The notes beneath the pieces are model-generated. The model saw only the letters and a list, made by a program, of their open reading frames with translations, was not told the DNA's origin and did no database searches. A stretch of 64,000 nt of DNA from Myxococcales bacterium (lineage in GTDB: Bacteria > Myxococcota_A > Bradymonadia > UBA7976 > UBA1532): positions 1-64,000 of the forward strand of contig JACKDP010000002.1 of NCBI GenBank assembly GCA_020633435.1, given 5' to 3'. The translations under genes and the position numbers were made by a program. Shown piece after piece: positions 55,184 through 64,000 of this stretch (position 1 is its first letter; the number at the start of each line of letters is the position of its first letter).

Positions 55184-55780
55184 CTACTCCTCGTCTTCCT
55201 GTCGGCGGCTGCGCACGTAGCGCCGGTCGTACTTCGCGGCGCTGAAGGCGCTCTTGAAGAGGCTGTCGCAGTCGCCCCGGTCCACGCACTCGGCGAAGGG
55301 CTCGAGGCTCAGGCGCTCGAAGCGGCGGCGGTCGAGCTTGATGGCGAGGTACGGCTTGATCTCGTCGGCCTTCTTGGAGGCGCGGCGCCCCTTCTCGTCG
55401 GGCCGGATGACCTCGTGGAAGATGAGCAGGACCTCGGAGACCTCGGGCATGTCGCTGAAGATGCCGCGCACCCCGCGGGCGTAGCGGGTGCGCCCGAAGA
55501 CGAGCCACTTCACGGCGCGGGCCACCAGCTCCTTGTCGCTCTGGCGGCCGACGGGGTGCCAGATGTTCAGCCGCACCTGGCCGCCGCGCAGCTCCACGCC
55601 CTCGGACGGGTGCCGCATGGGGGGGAGCACCTGGAAGATGCCCATGGCCGCCTCGATGCGCAGCTTGCGCGCGGCGTCGGCGTCGCCCTCGTAGACCGCC
55701 TCGGGGTGGTCCTGGGCGGGGTTGCGGCCGGCGAGGGCGGGGCTCGCCAGGCAGGCGAGGGCCAGGAGGGCGAGCTTCAC
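55184..55780 (-). CDS. Exported hypothetical protein
   Basis: 198 residues, signal peptide MKLALLALACLASPALAGRN. Mature part basic and strand-rich (RHPSEGVELRGGQVRLNIWH, RVLLIFHEVIRPDEKG-like). One Cys pair (CVDRGDC). ATG overlaps gpsA stop as ATGA, so co-transcribed. Unknown family; periplasmic. Confidence 0.7.
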   Translation of the reverse strand: MKLALLALACLASPALAGRNPAQDHPEAVYEGDADAARKLRIEAAMGIFQVLPPMRHPSEGVELRGGQVRLNIWHPVGRQSDKELVARAVKWLVFGRTRYARGVRGIFSDMPEVSEVLLIFHEVIRPDEKGRRASKKADEIKPYLAIKLDRRRFERLSLEPFAECVDRGDCDSLFKSAFSAAKYDRRYVRSRRQEDEE

Positions 55781-56778
55781 TCGTCGCGCTCCCGGCGGGC
55801 GCCGCGGCCCATGAGATCGGCCAGGGCCACGGCCGGCGACTTGTCCTCGTAGAGGATGCGGTACACCTCCCGGGTGACCGGCATGTCGACGCCCTCCTTG
55901 AGGGCGAGCTGGTGGGCGCTCTGGGCGGTGCGCACGCCCTCGGCCACCTCGTTCATCTCGCCCAGGATCTCGCCGAGGGTGCGGCCCTTGCCGAGCTGGA
56001 TGCCGACGTGGCGGTTGCGGGAGAGGCCGCCGGTGCAGGTGAGGACGAGGTCGCCCATGCCGGCCAGGCCCGCGAGCGTCAGCGGGTTGGCGCCGCGCTT
56101 CACGGCCAGGCGGCTGACCTCGGCGAGGCCGCGGGTGAGCAGGGCCGCGCGGCTGTTGTGCCCCAGGCCCATGCCGTCCGCGACGCCGGCCGCGATGGCG
56201 ACGACGTTCTTCAGGGCCCCGCCCAGCTCGACGCCGGTGACGTCCTCGGTGGTGTAGACGCGGAACCAGGACGTGTTGAAGGCCTTCTGCACCGCCACGG
56301 CGACGTCGTGGAAGCGGGCGGCCACGGTGACGGCCGTGGCCATGCGCTGGATGGTCTCGCGGGCGAAGCTCGGGCCAGAAAGGAAAGCGAAATCAGTACG
56401 ATAGCCCCGGGGGAGCACCTCGGTCAGCACCTCCTCCATGGTCAGGAGGGTGCTGTTCTCGATGCCCTTGCTGGCGCTCACGATGGGCACGCCGGCGGGG
56501 ACGTACGGGGCGGCGGCGGTCATGACGGTGCGCATGGCGTGGCTCGGCACCACCACGCAGACGAGCTCGGCGCCGGCCAGGACCTCGGCCAGCTCGCCGG
56601 AGGCCGTCAGGTGCTCGGGCAGCGTCAGCTCGGTCTGGTAGCGCGGGTTCTGGTGGCGGCTGTTGATGCCCTCGACCACCTCGGGCGAGCGCGCCCACAG
56701 GCGCACCGGGCCCTTGTCCGCCAGCACCGTGGCCAGGGCCGTGCCCCAGCTCCCCCCGCCAATCACCGCCGATCGCAT
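55777..56778 (-). CDS. gpsA: Glycerol-3-phosphate dehydrogenase (NAD(P)+)
   Basis: 333 residues. GGGSWGTALATVLA nucleotide loop, SGPSFARE, GVELGGALKNVVAIAAG, KRGANPLTLAGLAGMGDL. Makes sn-glycerol-3-phosphate for phospholipids. ATG 56778 with GGAGGCGG upstream; a GTG three bases earlier is in frame but badly placed. Confidence 0.95.
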   Translation of the reverse strand: MRSAVIGGGSWGTALATVLADKGPVRLWARSPEVVEGINSRHQNPRYQTELTLPEHLTASGELAEVLAGAELVCVVVPSHAMRTVMTAAAPYVPAGVPIVSASKGIENSTLLTMEEVLTEVLPRGYRTDFAFLSGPSFARETIQRMATAVTVAARFHDVAVAVQKAFNTSWFRVYTTEDVTGVELGGALKNVVAIAAGVADGMGLGHNSRAALLTRGLAEVSRLAVKRGANPLTLAGLAGMGDLVLTCTGGLSRNRHVGIQLGKGRTLGEILGEMNEVAEGVRTAQSAHQLALKEGVDMPVTREVYRILYEDKSPAVALADLMGRGARRERDE

Positions 56779-56894
56779 CACCGCCTCCTCGTCCGGTCTG
56801 CATCCTACCCCCGGCGGGCGCCGGCGGCCATGCCCCGCTGGCCCCCGCGGGCCGGCGGTCGTACACTCGCCGCCAAAGTCGTTGGGGGGACAGC

Positions 56895-58736
56895 GTGCGC
56901 ATCGTCCGTGACGGAGAAGCCATCGAGGTCGGGCCGGCCGGCATCCGCGTCGGCCGGGTGGCGGGCAACGACCTCGTCGTCTCCGATCCGCGCATCTCGT
57001 CGCGCCACGCGCGGGTCGTGCCCGGCGCGGACGGCGTGGTCTTCGAGGATCTGGGCTCCCGCAACGGCTCCATCGTGGAGCGCGCGGGGGAGCGCATCGT
57101 GGCCCGGCCCCATGTGGCCGTGCCCCTGCGGGCGGGGGATCGCCTGCTGCTGGGCGATCTGGTGTCCCCGGTGGTGCTGCACGTCGAGGCGGGCGAGGCC
57201 CCCGTGGTCACGCCCGAGGGCACCGTGGTCGCCCGCCGGGCCATGACGCCGGAGCGCGACCCGCTGGATGGGGCCGATCCGGCCGATCTGCGGCAGCTCT
57301 TCCGGCTGCTGCACGACCTCAGCGGGCGCGTGGATCCCGAGGCGGTGCTGGCGCGCATCGCGGAGGCGGTGCTGGCGCGGTTCCCCCACGCGGCCTCGAC
57401 CCGCATCCTGCAGCGCGACGCGGCGGGGGCCTGGTGCGTGGCCCAGGCCCAGGGCGACTGCGCCACCCCGGTGAGCTCGACGCTGGTGCAGCGGGCGGTG
57501 GAGGGGCGCGAGCTCGTGTCCTACCTGCCCGGCGTGGAGGTGGCCCCCCAGAGCATGGTGGGCCTGGCGGGGGCCGTCATCGTGCCGCTCCTGTCGGGGG
57601 ATCAGGCGATCGGCGTGCTGCACGTCGACAGCCGGCGGCGGCACTTCGCCCCGGAGGACCTGGCCTGGCTCTCGGTGGTGGGCACCCATGTGGCCGCGAG
57701 CCTGGTGGCCGCCCGGCGCTTCTCGGCCCTGCGGTCGGAGAACGACGATCTGCGCGGGGACGCGCGGATGCCGCGGCCCATCGTGGGGCAGAGCGCGTCC
57801 CTGGCCCGGGCGCTGGACCAGCTGCGGCGCGTGGCCCGCACGGCGACGAGCGTGCTGGTGCTGGGCGAGACGGGCACCGGCAAGGAGCTGGCCGCGCGCT
57901 ACGTGCACGCCCACAGCCCCCGGGCCGACAAGACGTTCGCGGCCATCAACTGCGCGGCCCTGCCCGAAAACCTGTTGGAATCCGAGCTCTTCGGCCACCG
58001 GAAGGGCGCGTTCACGGGCGCCGACCGCGACCGCAAGGGCCTCTTCGAGTCGGCCGAGGGGGGCACCGTCTTCCTCGACGAGATCGGCGAGATCTCGCCC
58101 GCGGTCCAGGTGCGCCTGCTGCGCGTGCTCCAGGAGCGCGAGGTGCAGCCGGTGGGGGCGCGGCAGCCCATCCAGGTGGACGTGCGGGTGGTGGCGGCGA
58201 CGAACCGCGACCTGAAGGCCGAGGCCGAGGCCGGCAAGTTCCGCGAGGATCTGTACTACCGGCTGGCGGTCTTCCCGGTGACGCTGCCCCCGCTGCGGGA
58301 GCGGCCGGGCGACGTGCGGCTGCTGGCCGAGCGCTTCCGGCAGGCGGCCTGCGCCCGGGCGGGCATCTACAACCCGGGCTTCACGGCCGACGCGCTGCAC
58401 GCGCTGGAGGGCCACGCCTGGCCGGGCAACGTGCGGCAGCTCGAGCACGAGATCGAGCGGGCGGTCATCCTCGCGGAGGAGGGCGAGCCCATCGATCTGG
58501 ACAGCCTGAGCGAGGCCGTGGCCGGCAGCGACCACCTGGCCCCGACGCCGGACGGCGAGGTCGGCCTGCCGCGGGGCAGCCTGCGCGACGTCATGGCCCG
58601 GCTGGAGGAGCGCGTCATCCGGCGGTGCCTGGAGGAGCACGGGGGCAACCGCACCCGGGCGGCGGAGACGCTGGGCATCAGCCGGCAGGCGCTGCAGGCC
58701 AAGCTGGCGAAGTGGCGCGAGGGCGAGCCCGCCTAG
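56895..58736 (+). CDS. FHA-GAF-sigma54 enhancer-binding activator
   Basis: 613 residues, GTG start. FHA about 18-90 (RVGRVAGNDLVVSDPRISSR, LGSRNGS), GAF about 140-275, AAA+ with GETGTGKE (about 323), GAFTGA intact (about 371), VFLDEIGEI, and a C-terminal Fis-type HTH (NRTRAAETLGISRQALQAKL). Predicted to open sigma54 promoters on phospho- or ligand signals. Divergent from gpsA (116 bp gap). Confidence 0.93.
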   Translation: MRIVRDGEAIEVGPAGIRVGRVAGNDLVVSDPRISSRHARVVPGADGVVFEDLGSRNGSIVERAGERIVARPHVAVPLRAGDRLLLGDLVSPVVLHVEAGEAPVVTPEGTVVARRAMTPERDPLDGADPADLRQLFRLLHDLSGRVDPEAVLARIAEAVLARFPHAASTRILQRDAAGAWCVAQAQGDCATPVSSTLVQRAVEGRELVSYLPGVEVAPQSMVGLAGAVIVPLLSGDQAIGVLHVDSRRRHFAPEDLAWLSVVGTHVAASLVAARRFSALRSENDDLRGDARMPRPIVGQSASLARALDQLRRVARTATSVLVLGETGTGKELAARYVHAHSPRADKTFAAINCAALPENLLESELFGHRKGAFTGADRDRKGLFESAEGGTVFLDEIGEISPAVQVRLLRVLQEREVQPVGARQPIQVDVRVVAATNRDLKAEAEAGKFREDLYYRLAVFPVTLPPLRERPGDVRLLAERFRQAACARAGIYNPGFTADALHALEGHAWPGNVRQLEHEIERAVILAEEGEPIDLDSLSEAVAGSDHLAPTPDGEVGLPRGSLRDVMARLEERVIRRCLEEHGGNRTRAAETLGISRQALQAKLAKWREGEPA

Positions 58737-59968
58737 GCCGCCTGGCCCGCCTGCAGCCCGGGGCTCCGGTAGAGGGCGTGGCAGAGCGCCAGCGCCCGGG
58801 GCGAGCGCACGTACGGGCCCATCTTGTTCATCACGTAGCCCAGGGCGACGCCGGCGGTCGGATCGGCCATGCCGAGAGATCCGCCCGCGCCCGGGTGGCC
58901 GAACATGGTGGTGTTCGGGCAGAAGAGGTGCGTCTCTTCCTTGATGAAACCCTGAGAGAATCCAAGGGGTTTGCGCAGCACCTCGTCGCGCTCCACCCAG
59001 GACTGGCGGGCGTGCACGGGGGTCAGGCTCTCGGGGCGGGCCAGCGTCACGCCGTCGAGGGTGCCGCCGGCCACGAGGGCCTGGTAGACGCGGGCGAGGC
59101 CCCGGGCCGTGCCCACGCCGTTGCACCAGGGCAGCTCCAGGCGGCGCACGCGGTAGGTGTTGTAGTTGGCCAGGCCGGCGGCCCCCAGGTCGGCCGGGTG
59201 GGCGAAGGCGCGGCGGGTGCACGAGCTGCGCTGGACGGCCTGGCGGAAGACGCGGCCCTCGATGCCCCGGTGCAGGAAGAGCTTGGGCACGACGCGCAGC
59301 AGCTTGTCGGCCAGGGTGGGGCCGAGGGTGGTGGCCACGCGGGCGTCGTGCTCCTCGGGCAGGCCGATGTAGACGTCGGCGCCGAGGGGGCCGGCGACGT
59401 GCTCGGCGAAGAACTGCCCGATGGTCTGGCCCCCGGACGCGCGGCGGAAGAGCTCGGCCGCGTAGGGGCCGAAGGTGACGCCGTGGTAGCCCTGCTTCGT
59501 GCCCGGCTCCCAGGCCGGGGCCTGGCGCTCGCAGATCTCGACGACGCGCTCGGGGCGCAGCTCGAAGTCCTCGATGCAGAGGGGCTCGTCGAAGCCCACC
59601 ACGCCGGCGCGGTGGTTCAGGAGCGTGCGCACCGTGATGCCGGCCTTGCCCGCCTGGGCGAAGCCCGGCCAGTAGTCGGCCACCGGGGCGTCGTAGTCCA
59701 GGCGGCCCCGCTCGGCGAGCATGAGCAGGCAGAGGGCGGACATGCCCTTGGTGCTCGAGAACATCGTCGTGGGGGTGTCGGCCTCCCAGGCGCGGCCCGA
59801 GGCGGGGTCGGCGACGCCGCCCCAGAGGTCGACGACGAGGCGCCCGCGGTGCCAGATGCAGACGCCGGCCCCCACCTCGCCGCGGCGGGTGAAGTTCTCG
59901 GTGAAGGCGTCGCGGACGGGCTCGAAGCCGGGGGCGACGGTGCCGTGGATGTCGGGTGCTGCTGCCAT
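58733..59968 (-). CDS. Beta-lactamase-family serine hydrolase (EstB-like)
   Basis: 411 residues from MAAAPDIHGTVAPGFE. SxxK nucleophile SSTKG after PTTMF, Tyr-x-Asn YNTYRV, LLNHRAGVVGF. No signal peptide visible. Family includes class C lactamases and esterases (EstB); substrate unknown. Its stop and the convergent activator's stop share CTAG. Confidence 0.85.
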   Translation of the reverse strand: MAAAPDIHGTVAPGFEPVRDAFTENFTRRGEVGAGVCIWHRGRLVVDLWGGVADPASGRAWEADTPTTMFSSTKGMSALCLLMLAERGRLDYDAPVADYWPGFAQAGKAGITVRTLLNHRAGVVGFDEPLCIEDFELRPERVVEICERQAPAWEPGTKQGYHGVTFGPYAAELFRRASGGQTIGQFFAEHVAGPLGADVYIGLPEEHDARVATTLGPTLADKLLRVVPKLFLHRGIEGRVFRQAVQRSSCTRRAFAHPADLGAAGLANYNTYRVRRLELPWCNGVGTARGLARVYQALVAGGTLDGVTLARPESLTPVHARQSWVERDEVLRKPLGFSQGFIKEETHLFCPNTTMFGHPGAGGSLGMADPTAGVALGYVMNKMGPYVRSPRALALCHALYRSPGLQAGQAA

Positions 59969-60045
59969 CGCCGCAGCATGGCAGCGGCGGCGCGCCCGCG
60001 TAAACCGTTGTGTTGACCGGGGGCCTTTGGCCATCCTGCCGCGTC

Positions 60046-60756
60046 ATGCGCCCCCTGATCATCCAGACCGGCTCGCCCTCGCCCGCCCTGCGCGCCCACC
60101 GGGGCGACTACGCCCAGCTCTTCGCCGACGCCTTCGGGTGGCACCGCGATCGCTTCGCCGTCCTCGACGCCTACGCCGGCGAGGCGCTGCCGGCGCCGGG
60201 CGGGGTGGACGGCGTGCTGGTCACGGGCAGCCCGCTGTCGGTGCACGACCGGCCCGCGTGGTCGGTGGCCCTCGGCCACTGGCTGGTGGCGGCGGCGGAG
60301 GCGGGGGTGCCGGTGCTGGGCATCTGCTACGGCCACCAGCTCCTGGGCGACACGCTGCCCGGCGGGCAGGTAGGCCCCAACCCCCGGGGCCGCGAGATCG
60401 GCGTGCTGGAGGTGGAGGTGGCGGAGGATCCGCTCTTCGCGGGGCTGCCGCCGCGGTTCCCCGTGGTGCTCACCCACAGCGACGCCGTGAACGTGGCCCC
60501 CGAGGGGGTGCGGGTGCTGGGCGCCACCCCGCAGACCCCGGTGCAGGCCATGGCGTTCGGGCCCCGCTGCCGCACGCTGCAGTGGCACCCCGAGTTCGAC
60601 GCCCCGGCCATCCGCCACATCATCGGGGAGCGGGCCGAGGCCATCGACGCCGAGCGGGGGCCCGGGGCGGCCGCGGCCCTCGCGGCGGGCGTCGTGGGCG
60701 TGCACACCGGCCCCGTCATCCTGCGGAATTTCCTCGAAAACTTCCTGCTCGGCTGA
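60046..60756 (+). CDS. Class I glutamine amidotransferase (GATase1)
   Basis: 236 residues. LGICYGHQLLG (Cys nucleophile) and LQWHPEFDAP (His/Glu) make the triad. Stand-alone GATase or gamma-glutamyl hydrolase, not GMP synthase. ATG 60046. Followed 74 bp on by ArsA-like genes. Confidence 0.86.
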   Translation: MRPLIIQTGSPSPALRAHRGDYAQLFADAFGWHRDRFAVLDAYAGEALPAPGGVDGVLVTGSPLSVHDRPAWSVALGHWLVAAAEAGVPVLGICYGHQLLGDTLPGGQVGPNPRGREIGVLEVEVAEDPLFAGLPPRFPVVLTHSDAVNVAPEGVRVLGATPQTPVQAMAFGPRCRTLQWHPEFDAPAIRHIIGERAEAIDAERGPGAAAALAAGVVGVHTGPVILRNFLENFLLG

Positions 60757-60830
60757 CGGGCCGCGGCCGGACGCGCCTTCGGGGCATCTCGGGGGTGATC
60801 TCCGGCACGATTCCCGTTAGGCTCCCGCCG

Positions 60831-61766
60831 ATGCACCTGCCCCCGCTCCTCCAGCGCCGCTTCGTGCTCGTGACCGGCAAGGGCGGCGTGGGCAAGTCCA
60901 CCGTGTCCGCCGTCCTGGCGCGCCTCTCGGCCCGGGCCGGCCGGCGCACGCTCGTCTGCGAGCTCAACACCCGCGAGCGCATCCCCGGCCTCTTCGGCCG
61001 CCCGCCCGTCGGGGGCGAGGTGACACGCATCGGCGAGAACCTCTGGTCGGTGAACATCCAGCCGGACATGGCGATGGAAGAGTACGCGCTCATGAAGCTG
61101 CGCTTCCGCACGCTGTACCGGTTCGTCTTCGAGAACCCGGTGGTGCGCAACATGGTGCGCATCATCCCGGGGGTCCACCACCTGCTCATGATGGGCAAGG
61201 CGTTCAACCACGAGCGCGAGGTGGAGGCCGACGGCCGGCCCACCTGGGACACCATCATCGTCGACGCGCCGGCCACCGGCCACGGCCTCACGTTCTTCCA
61301 GCTCCCGCGCGTCATCCGCGACGCCGTGCCGGCGGGCAACCTCCACCGCGAGGCGGCGGACATGTGGGCGCTGCTGACGGATCCGCGCCGCACGGCGGTG
61401 CACCTGGTGACGCTGCCCGAGGAGCTGCCGGTGCGCGAGACGCTGGAGCTGCACGGGCGCCTGACCCGCGACCTGGGCATGCCCCTGGGCCACCTGTTCG
61501 TGAACATGATGCCGCCGCCGCTCTTCGCGCCGGAGCAGGCCGAGCTCTTCGCGCGGCTGCCGGAGCCGGCGCCGGGCACCGCGCTGCATGACCTCTGGGC
61601 CACCGGCCGCATCCGCATGGGGCGCGAGGCCCTGGCCGGCAGCTACCGGCGCCAGCTCGCGGGCCTGGCCATGCCCCTCGTCGAGCTGCCCATCATGTAC
61701 ACCCGCGACTTCGGCCCCGAGCAGATCGGCGCCCTGGGCGACCGCCTGCTGGAGCAGTCGCGATGA
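60831..61766 (+). CDS. ArsA/Get3-like ATPase, first
   Basis: 311 residues. Deviant Walker A GKGGVGKST with the signature Lys. Also IIVDAPATGHG and NMMPPPLF region. No CxxC. ArsA/Get3 proteins move anions or tail-anchored proteins using ATP; here the partner is the next gene, coupled by ATGA. No arsenic genes nearby. Confidence 0.85.
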   Translation: MHLPPLLQRRFVLVTGKGGVGKSTVSAVLARLSARAGRRTLVCELNTRERIPGLFGRPPVGGEVTRIGENLWSVNIQPDMAMEEYALMKLRFRTLYRFVFENPVVRNMVRIIPGVHHLLMMGKAFNHEREVEADGRPTWDTIIVDAPATGHGLTFFQLPRVIRDAVPAGNLHREAADMWALLTDPRRTAVHLVTLPEELPVRETLELHGRLTRDLGMPLGHLFVNMMPPPLFAPEQAELFARLPEPAPGTALHDLWATGRIRMGREALAGSYRRQLAGLAMPLVELPIMYTRDFGPEQIGALGDRLLEQSR

Positions 61767-62887
61767 CGTCCCTCGGCAGCAGCCGCCTGCTCGTCACCGC
61801 CGGGGCCGGGGGCGTGGGCAAGACGACGGTCGCCGCGGCCCTGGCCGTGGCGGGGGCGCTGGCCGGCAAGCGCACGGCGGTGCTCACCATCGATCCGGCG
61901 CGCCGCCTGGCCGACTCCCTGGGCCTGGGGCAGCTCACCGGCGAGCTGCGAGCCGTGGATCCGGCCATCTTCACCCGCGCCGGGCTCGCGCCGGGCGGTG
62001 AGCTCTGGGCCATGATGCTGGACGTGCACACGACCAGCGATCAGATGGTCAAGCGCTTCGCCCCCGACGCCGAGACGGCCCGGGCCATCCTCGACAACAA
62101 GTACTACCGCTACTTCAGCACCTCGCTGTCGGGCAGCCAGGAGTACATGGCCGTCGAGCAGGTGCGGGCGCTGGTGAGCGACCCGCGCTTCGATCTCGTC
62201 ATCCTCGACACGCCGCCCGCGTCGGACGCCCTCGACTTCCTCGACGCCCCCGATCGGCTGGTGGAGGCCCTCGACTCGAAGGCCATGCAGATGCTGCAGA
62301 CGAGCCGGGGCGGGGGGCTGGGCGCGCGCATCCTGGGCAAGGGGCGCGAGCTCATCGTCCGCTCCCTCAACACCCTGACGGGTGGGCAGTTCCTCGAGGA
62401 TCTCGTTGAATTTCTTGCGGTTTTCGGCAGCATCCTCGACGCGCTGAAGGAGGCCAGCCAGGCCGTCCGCGTCATGCTGCGGGCCGACTCGACGCGCTTC
62501 CTGCTGGTGACGACGCCCACCGTCAGCCATGTGGACGAGGCGCTGCACTTCCAGCGCACGCTGGCGGAGCGGGGGCTGCCGTTCGGGGGCTTCATCGCCA
62601 ACCGCGTGCACCACGCGCTGCCCGAGGCGAGCGACGCCCCGGCCGCCCTGGCCGCGCTGGCCCAGGACATCCTGCCCGACGTGCCCCTGGCGGCGCGGGT
62701 GGCGCTGCTGCAGCGGCTCGTCTGCGGCCAGCGTGCCCACAACCGCATGGCGGAGCGCGACGCCGCGGCCCTGGAGCCGCTGGTGGCGGCCCGGGCCGAG
62801 CCGCCCGCCGAGATCCCGCTGTTCCCGCTGGATGTCCGCGACCTGGCGGGCCTGGCCCGCGTCGCCCGCTTCCTGCCGCTCCGCTAG
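61763..62887 (+). CDS. ArsA/Get3-like ATPase, second (signature Lys replaced)
   Basis: 374 residues. P-loop GAGGVGKTT: the signature Lys is Ala. DPARRLADSLG, ILDTPPASDALDFLD, TTPTVSHVDEA. Probably the dimer partner of the preceding ATPase. Its TAG stop shares CTAG with the GtrA-like gene. Confidence 0.85.
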   Translation: MTSLGSSRLLVTAGAGGVGKTTVAAALAVAGALAGKRTAVLTIDPARRLADSLGLGQLTGELRAVDPAIFTRAGLAPGGELWAMMLDVHTTSDQMVKRFAPDAETARAILDNKYYRYFSTSLSGSQEYMAVEQVRALVSDPRFDLVILDTPPASDALDFLDAPDRLVEALDSKAMQMLQTSRGGGLGARILGKGRELIVRSLNTLTGGQFLEDLVEFLAVFGSILDALKEASQAVRVMLRADSTRFLLVTTPTVSHVDEALHFQRTLAERGLPFGGFIANRVHHALPEASDAPAALAALAQDILPDVPLAARVALLQRLVCGQRAHNRMAERDAAALEPLVAARAEPPAEIPLFPLDVRDLAGLARVARFLPLR

Positions 62888-63423
62888 CTCGGCGCCTGGC
62901 CCTCGGCGGGCCGCTCCCGCCACGTCCACCAGAAGTTGGCCAGGAAGTTCCAGCCGGTGGCGACGCCGATGCCGAGGAGCTGCGACACATAGATCCACCC
63001 GCCGACCTCGGGCGGGTGCGTCACCGGGAAGGTGACGACGCCCAGGGCCCCGGGGGGCGCGCCGGCCCACCAGGCCGCCAGGCCGTCCGCCCCGGCGATG
63101 AGGCGCAGGGCCGCGATGTTGCCGAGGATGAAGACGATCCACTGCATCACCGCGCCCACGAGGGACACCGCCTGGAACCGCAGCGCGCGCTGCAGGGCCG
63201 AGCCCCCGGTGTCATGATCGCGGAACGTCCAGCGGTCGTTGATCACGAAGTTCGAGACGATGCTGATCTGGATGGCGAGGGCCGAGGCGACGGTGCTCTT
63301 GACGTCGAAGGCCCGCAGGAGGGCGAGCGCGCCCAGGTTGACCACGACGCCACTGGCCCCCACGGCCGCGAACTTGATGAAGCGCGCGGAGAAGAGGGGG
63401 GCCAGGGCGGCGGGCAGGCGCAC
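62884..63423 (-). CDS. GtrA-like membrane protein
   Basis: 179 residues from GTG 63423. Four TM pattern, FIKFAAVGASGVVVNLGALA, FVINDRWTFRD (GtrA hallmark), NFWWTWR. GtrA proteins take part in moving lipid-linked sugars or in polyisoprenyl-phosphate transport. Upstream (63420s) overlaps the coding end region of the Cys-repeat gene by no bases; the gap is 11 bp. Confidence 0.85.
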   Translation of the reverse strand: MRLPAALAPLFSARFIKFAAVGASGVVVNLGALALLRAFDVKSTVASALAIQISIVSNFVINDRWTFRDHDTGGSALQRALRFQAVSLVGAVMQWIVFILGNIAALRLIAGADGLAAWWAGAPPGALGVVTFPVTHPPEVGGWIYVSQLLGIGVATGWNFLANFWWTWRERPAEGQAPS

Positions 63424-63434
63424 GAAGGGGGAGC

Positions 63435-64000
63435 TTACTGGCCGTCGGCGTTGCAGGCCGCGATCGGGGCCTCGCACGCGGGGCACTCGAGATCCATGCA
63501 CATGTTCTCGTTGAGGCACAGGGCGACGGCCTCGAACAGGTCGCGGGCGGCCTCGGTGCCGGCGTTGTAGCAGGCCTCGGCCGCGGCGGCGTCCTGGGCC
63601 TCGGCCGAGCAGCTCAGCACCTGGCCACAGGCCTGGTCACCGGGAGGGGCGGGCGGGCCGAAGCACGCCTCGAACTCGGCGGCGCAGGCGACCTCGGGAT
63701 CCTGGCCGTTCATGTCGGCGGTCTGGGCGCACTGCGACGTCGTGATGGCCTGGTCCTGGGCCTCGGCGGTGCCGGCCTGGAGGCAGCCCTGGATGCAGTT
63801 CTGGTCGCCCTGGGGGCAGGCGCCGGCGCACTCGAAGATCTCGCTGCAGGTCAGGTCGCCGGGCGGGGGGGGCTCGCCGAAGCAGGCCGCGATCAGGTCG
63901 CCGCAGGCGGCCTCCACGTCCTCACCGTTGGCGTCCGCCGCCTGGGCGCACTGGGACAGCTCGATGGCCTGGTCCTGCGCGGCGGGGGTGGCCGCCGCCA
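63435..64000 (-). CDS. Cys-rich repeat protein (5' end beyond window)
   Basis: Open from the right window edge, ending CEAPIAACNADGQ. A repeat of about 73 residues shows AQDQAIxxSQCAQ, NGxDxE, ACFGxPxPPGD and CPxGDxxC, eight Cys in the clear copy; the second copy is diverged. Likely exported, but the signal peptide is outside the window. Similar in style to the left-edge protein, but no sequence identity beyond Cys count. Function unknown. Confidence 0.78.
   Translation of the reverse strand, partial: AAATPAAQDQAIELSQCAQAADANGEDVEAACGDLIAACFGEPPPPGDLTCSEIFECAGACPQGDQNCIQGCLQAGTAEAQDQAITTSQCAQTADMNGQDPEVACAAEFEACFGPPAPPGDQACGQVLSCSAEAQDAAAAEACYNAGTEAARDLFEAVALCLNENMCMDLECPACEAPIAACNADGQ

Overview
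The window is very GC-rich, densely coded chromosomal DNA from what is most likely a member of the Myxococcota (former Deltaproteobacteria). The best evidence is an adjacent mglB-mglA pair: MglA carries the Arg53/Gln82 catalytic pair and MglB is 159 residues long. Supporting evidence is a MYXO-CTERM-like protein tail, many Cys-rich or Gly-rich lipoproteins, a MopE/CotH/C-type-lectin lipoprotein and an FHA-type sigma-54 activator. I see no phage, IS element, plasmid gene or CRISPR array.

Layout. 1-6.4 kb: an edge-truncated lipoprotein made of exact-period 76-residue Cys repeats, a 40-residue membrane peptide, an orphan methylmalonyl-CoA mutase small subunit and PBP1A. 6.6-10.9 kb: a large protein with zinc ribbon, GYF-like domain, one TM and TPRs, an architecture that recalls the MglA-binding gliding protein GltJ. 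10.9-16.9 kb: an information-processing block: serS, all four serine tRNA isoacceptors, tRNA-Arg(ACG) next to tadA, SRP RNA, dnaX, ybaB, recR. 17.1-21 kb: mglB-mglA with coiled-coil and TPR genes. 21-26.3 kb: tandem EF-hand-like secreted paralogs, then a duplicated lipoprotein-maturation operon (lspA-lspA-lgt-lgt plus a lipoprotein). 26.4-32.3 kb: phosphodiesterase lipoprotein, LiaF-like protein, fumC, a pseudouridine synthase and an RsmC-like methylase, often with 4-nt overlaps. 32.4-43.3 kb: surface and regulatory genes, including the lamin-tail/CotH/lectin/MopE protein, thioredoxin, an ECF sigma factor and a two-FHA/HlyD-type fusion. 43.4-56.8 kb: nagZ, several small beta-barrel candidates, a HelD-like helicase, comF, methylases, prmC and gpsA. 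56.9-64 kb: a FHA-GAF-sigma54 activator, a serine hydrolase, a glutamine amidotransferase, a coupled pair of ArsA/Get3-like ATPases, a GtrA-like protein and a second edge-truncated Cys-repeat protein.

Two themes stand out. One is envelope and lipoprotein biology: many lipobox proteins with doubled Lgt and LspA. The other is MglA-type polarity or motility control. At least five genes carry reading-frame breaks in low-complexity GC-rich stretches. Every one fits one or more single-base deletions, so I suspect sequence errors more than gene decay; these genes are described as intact in intent.
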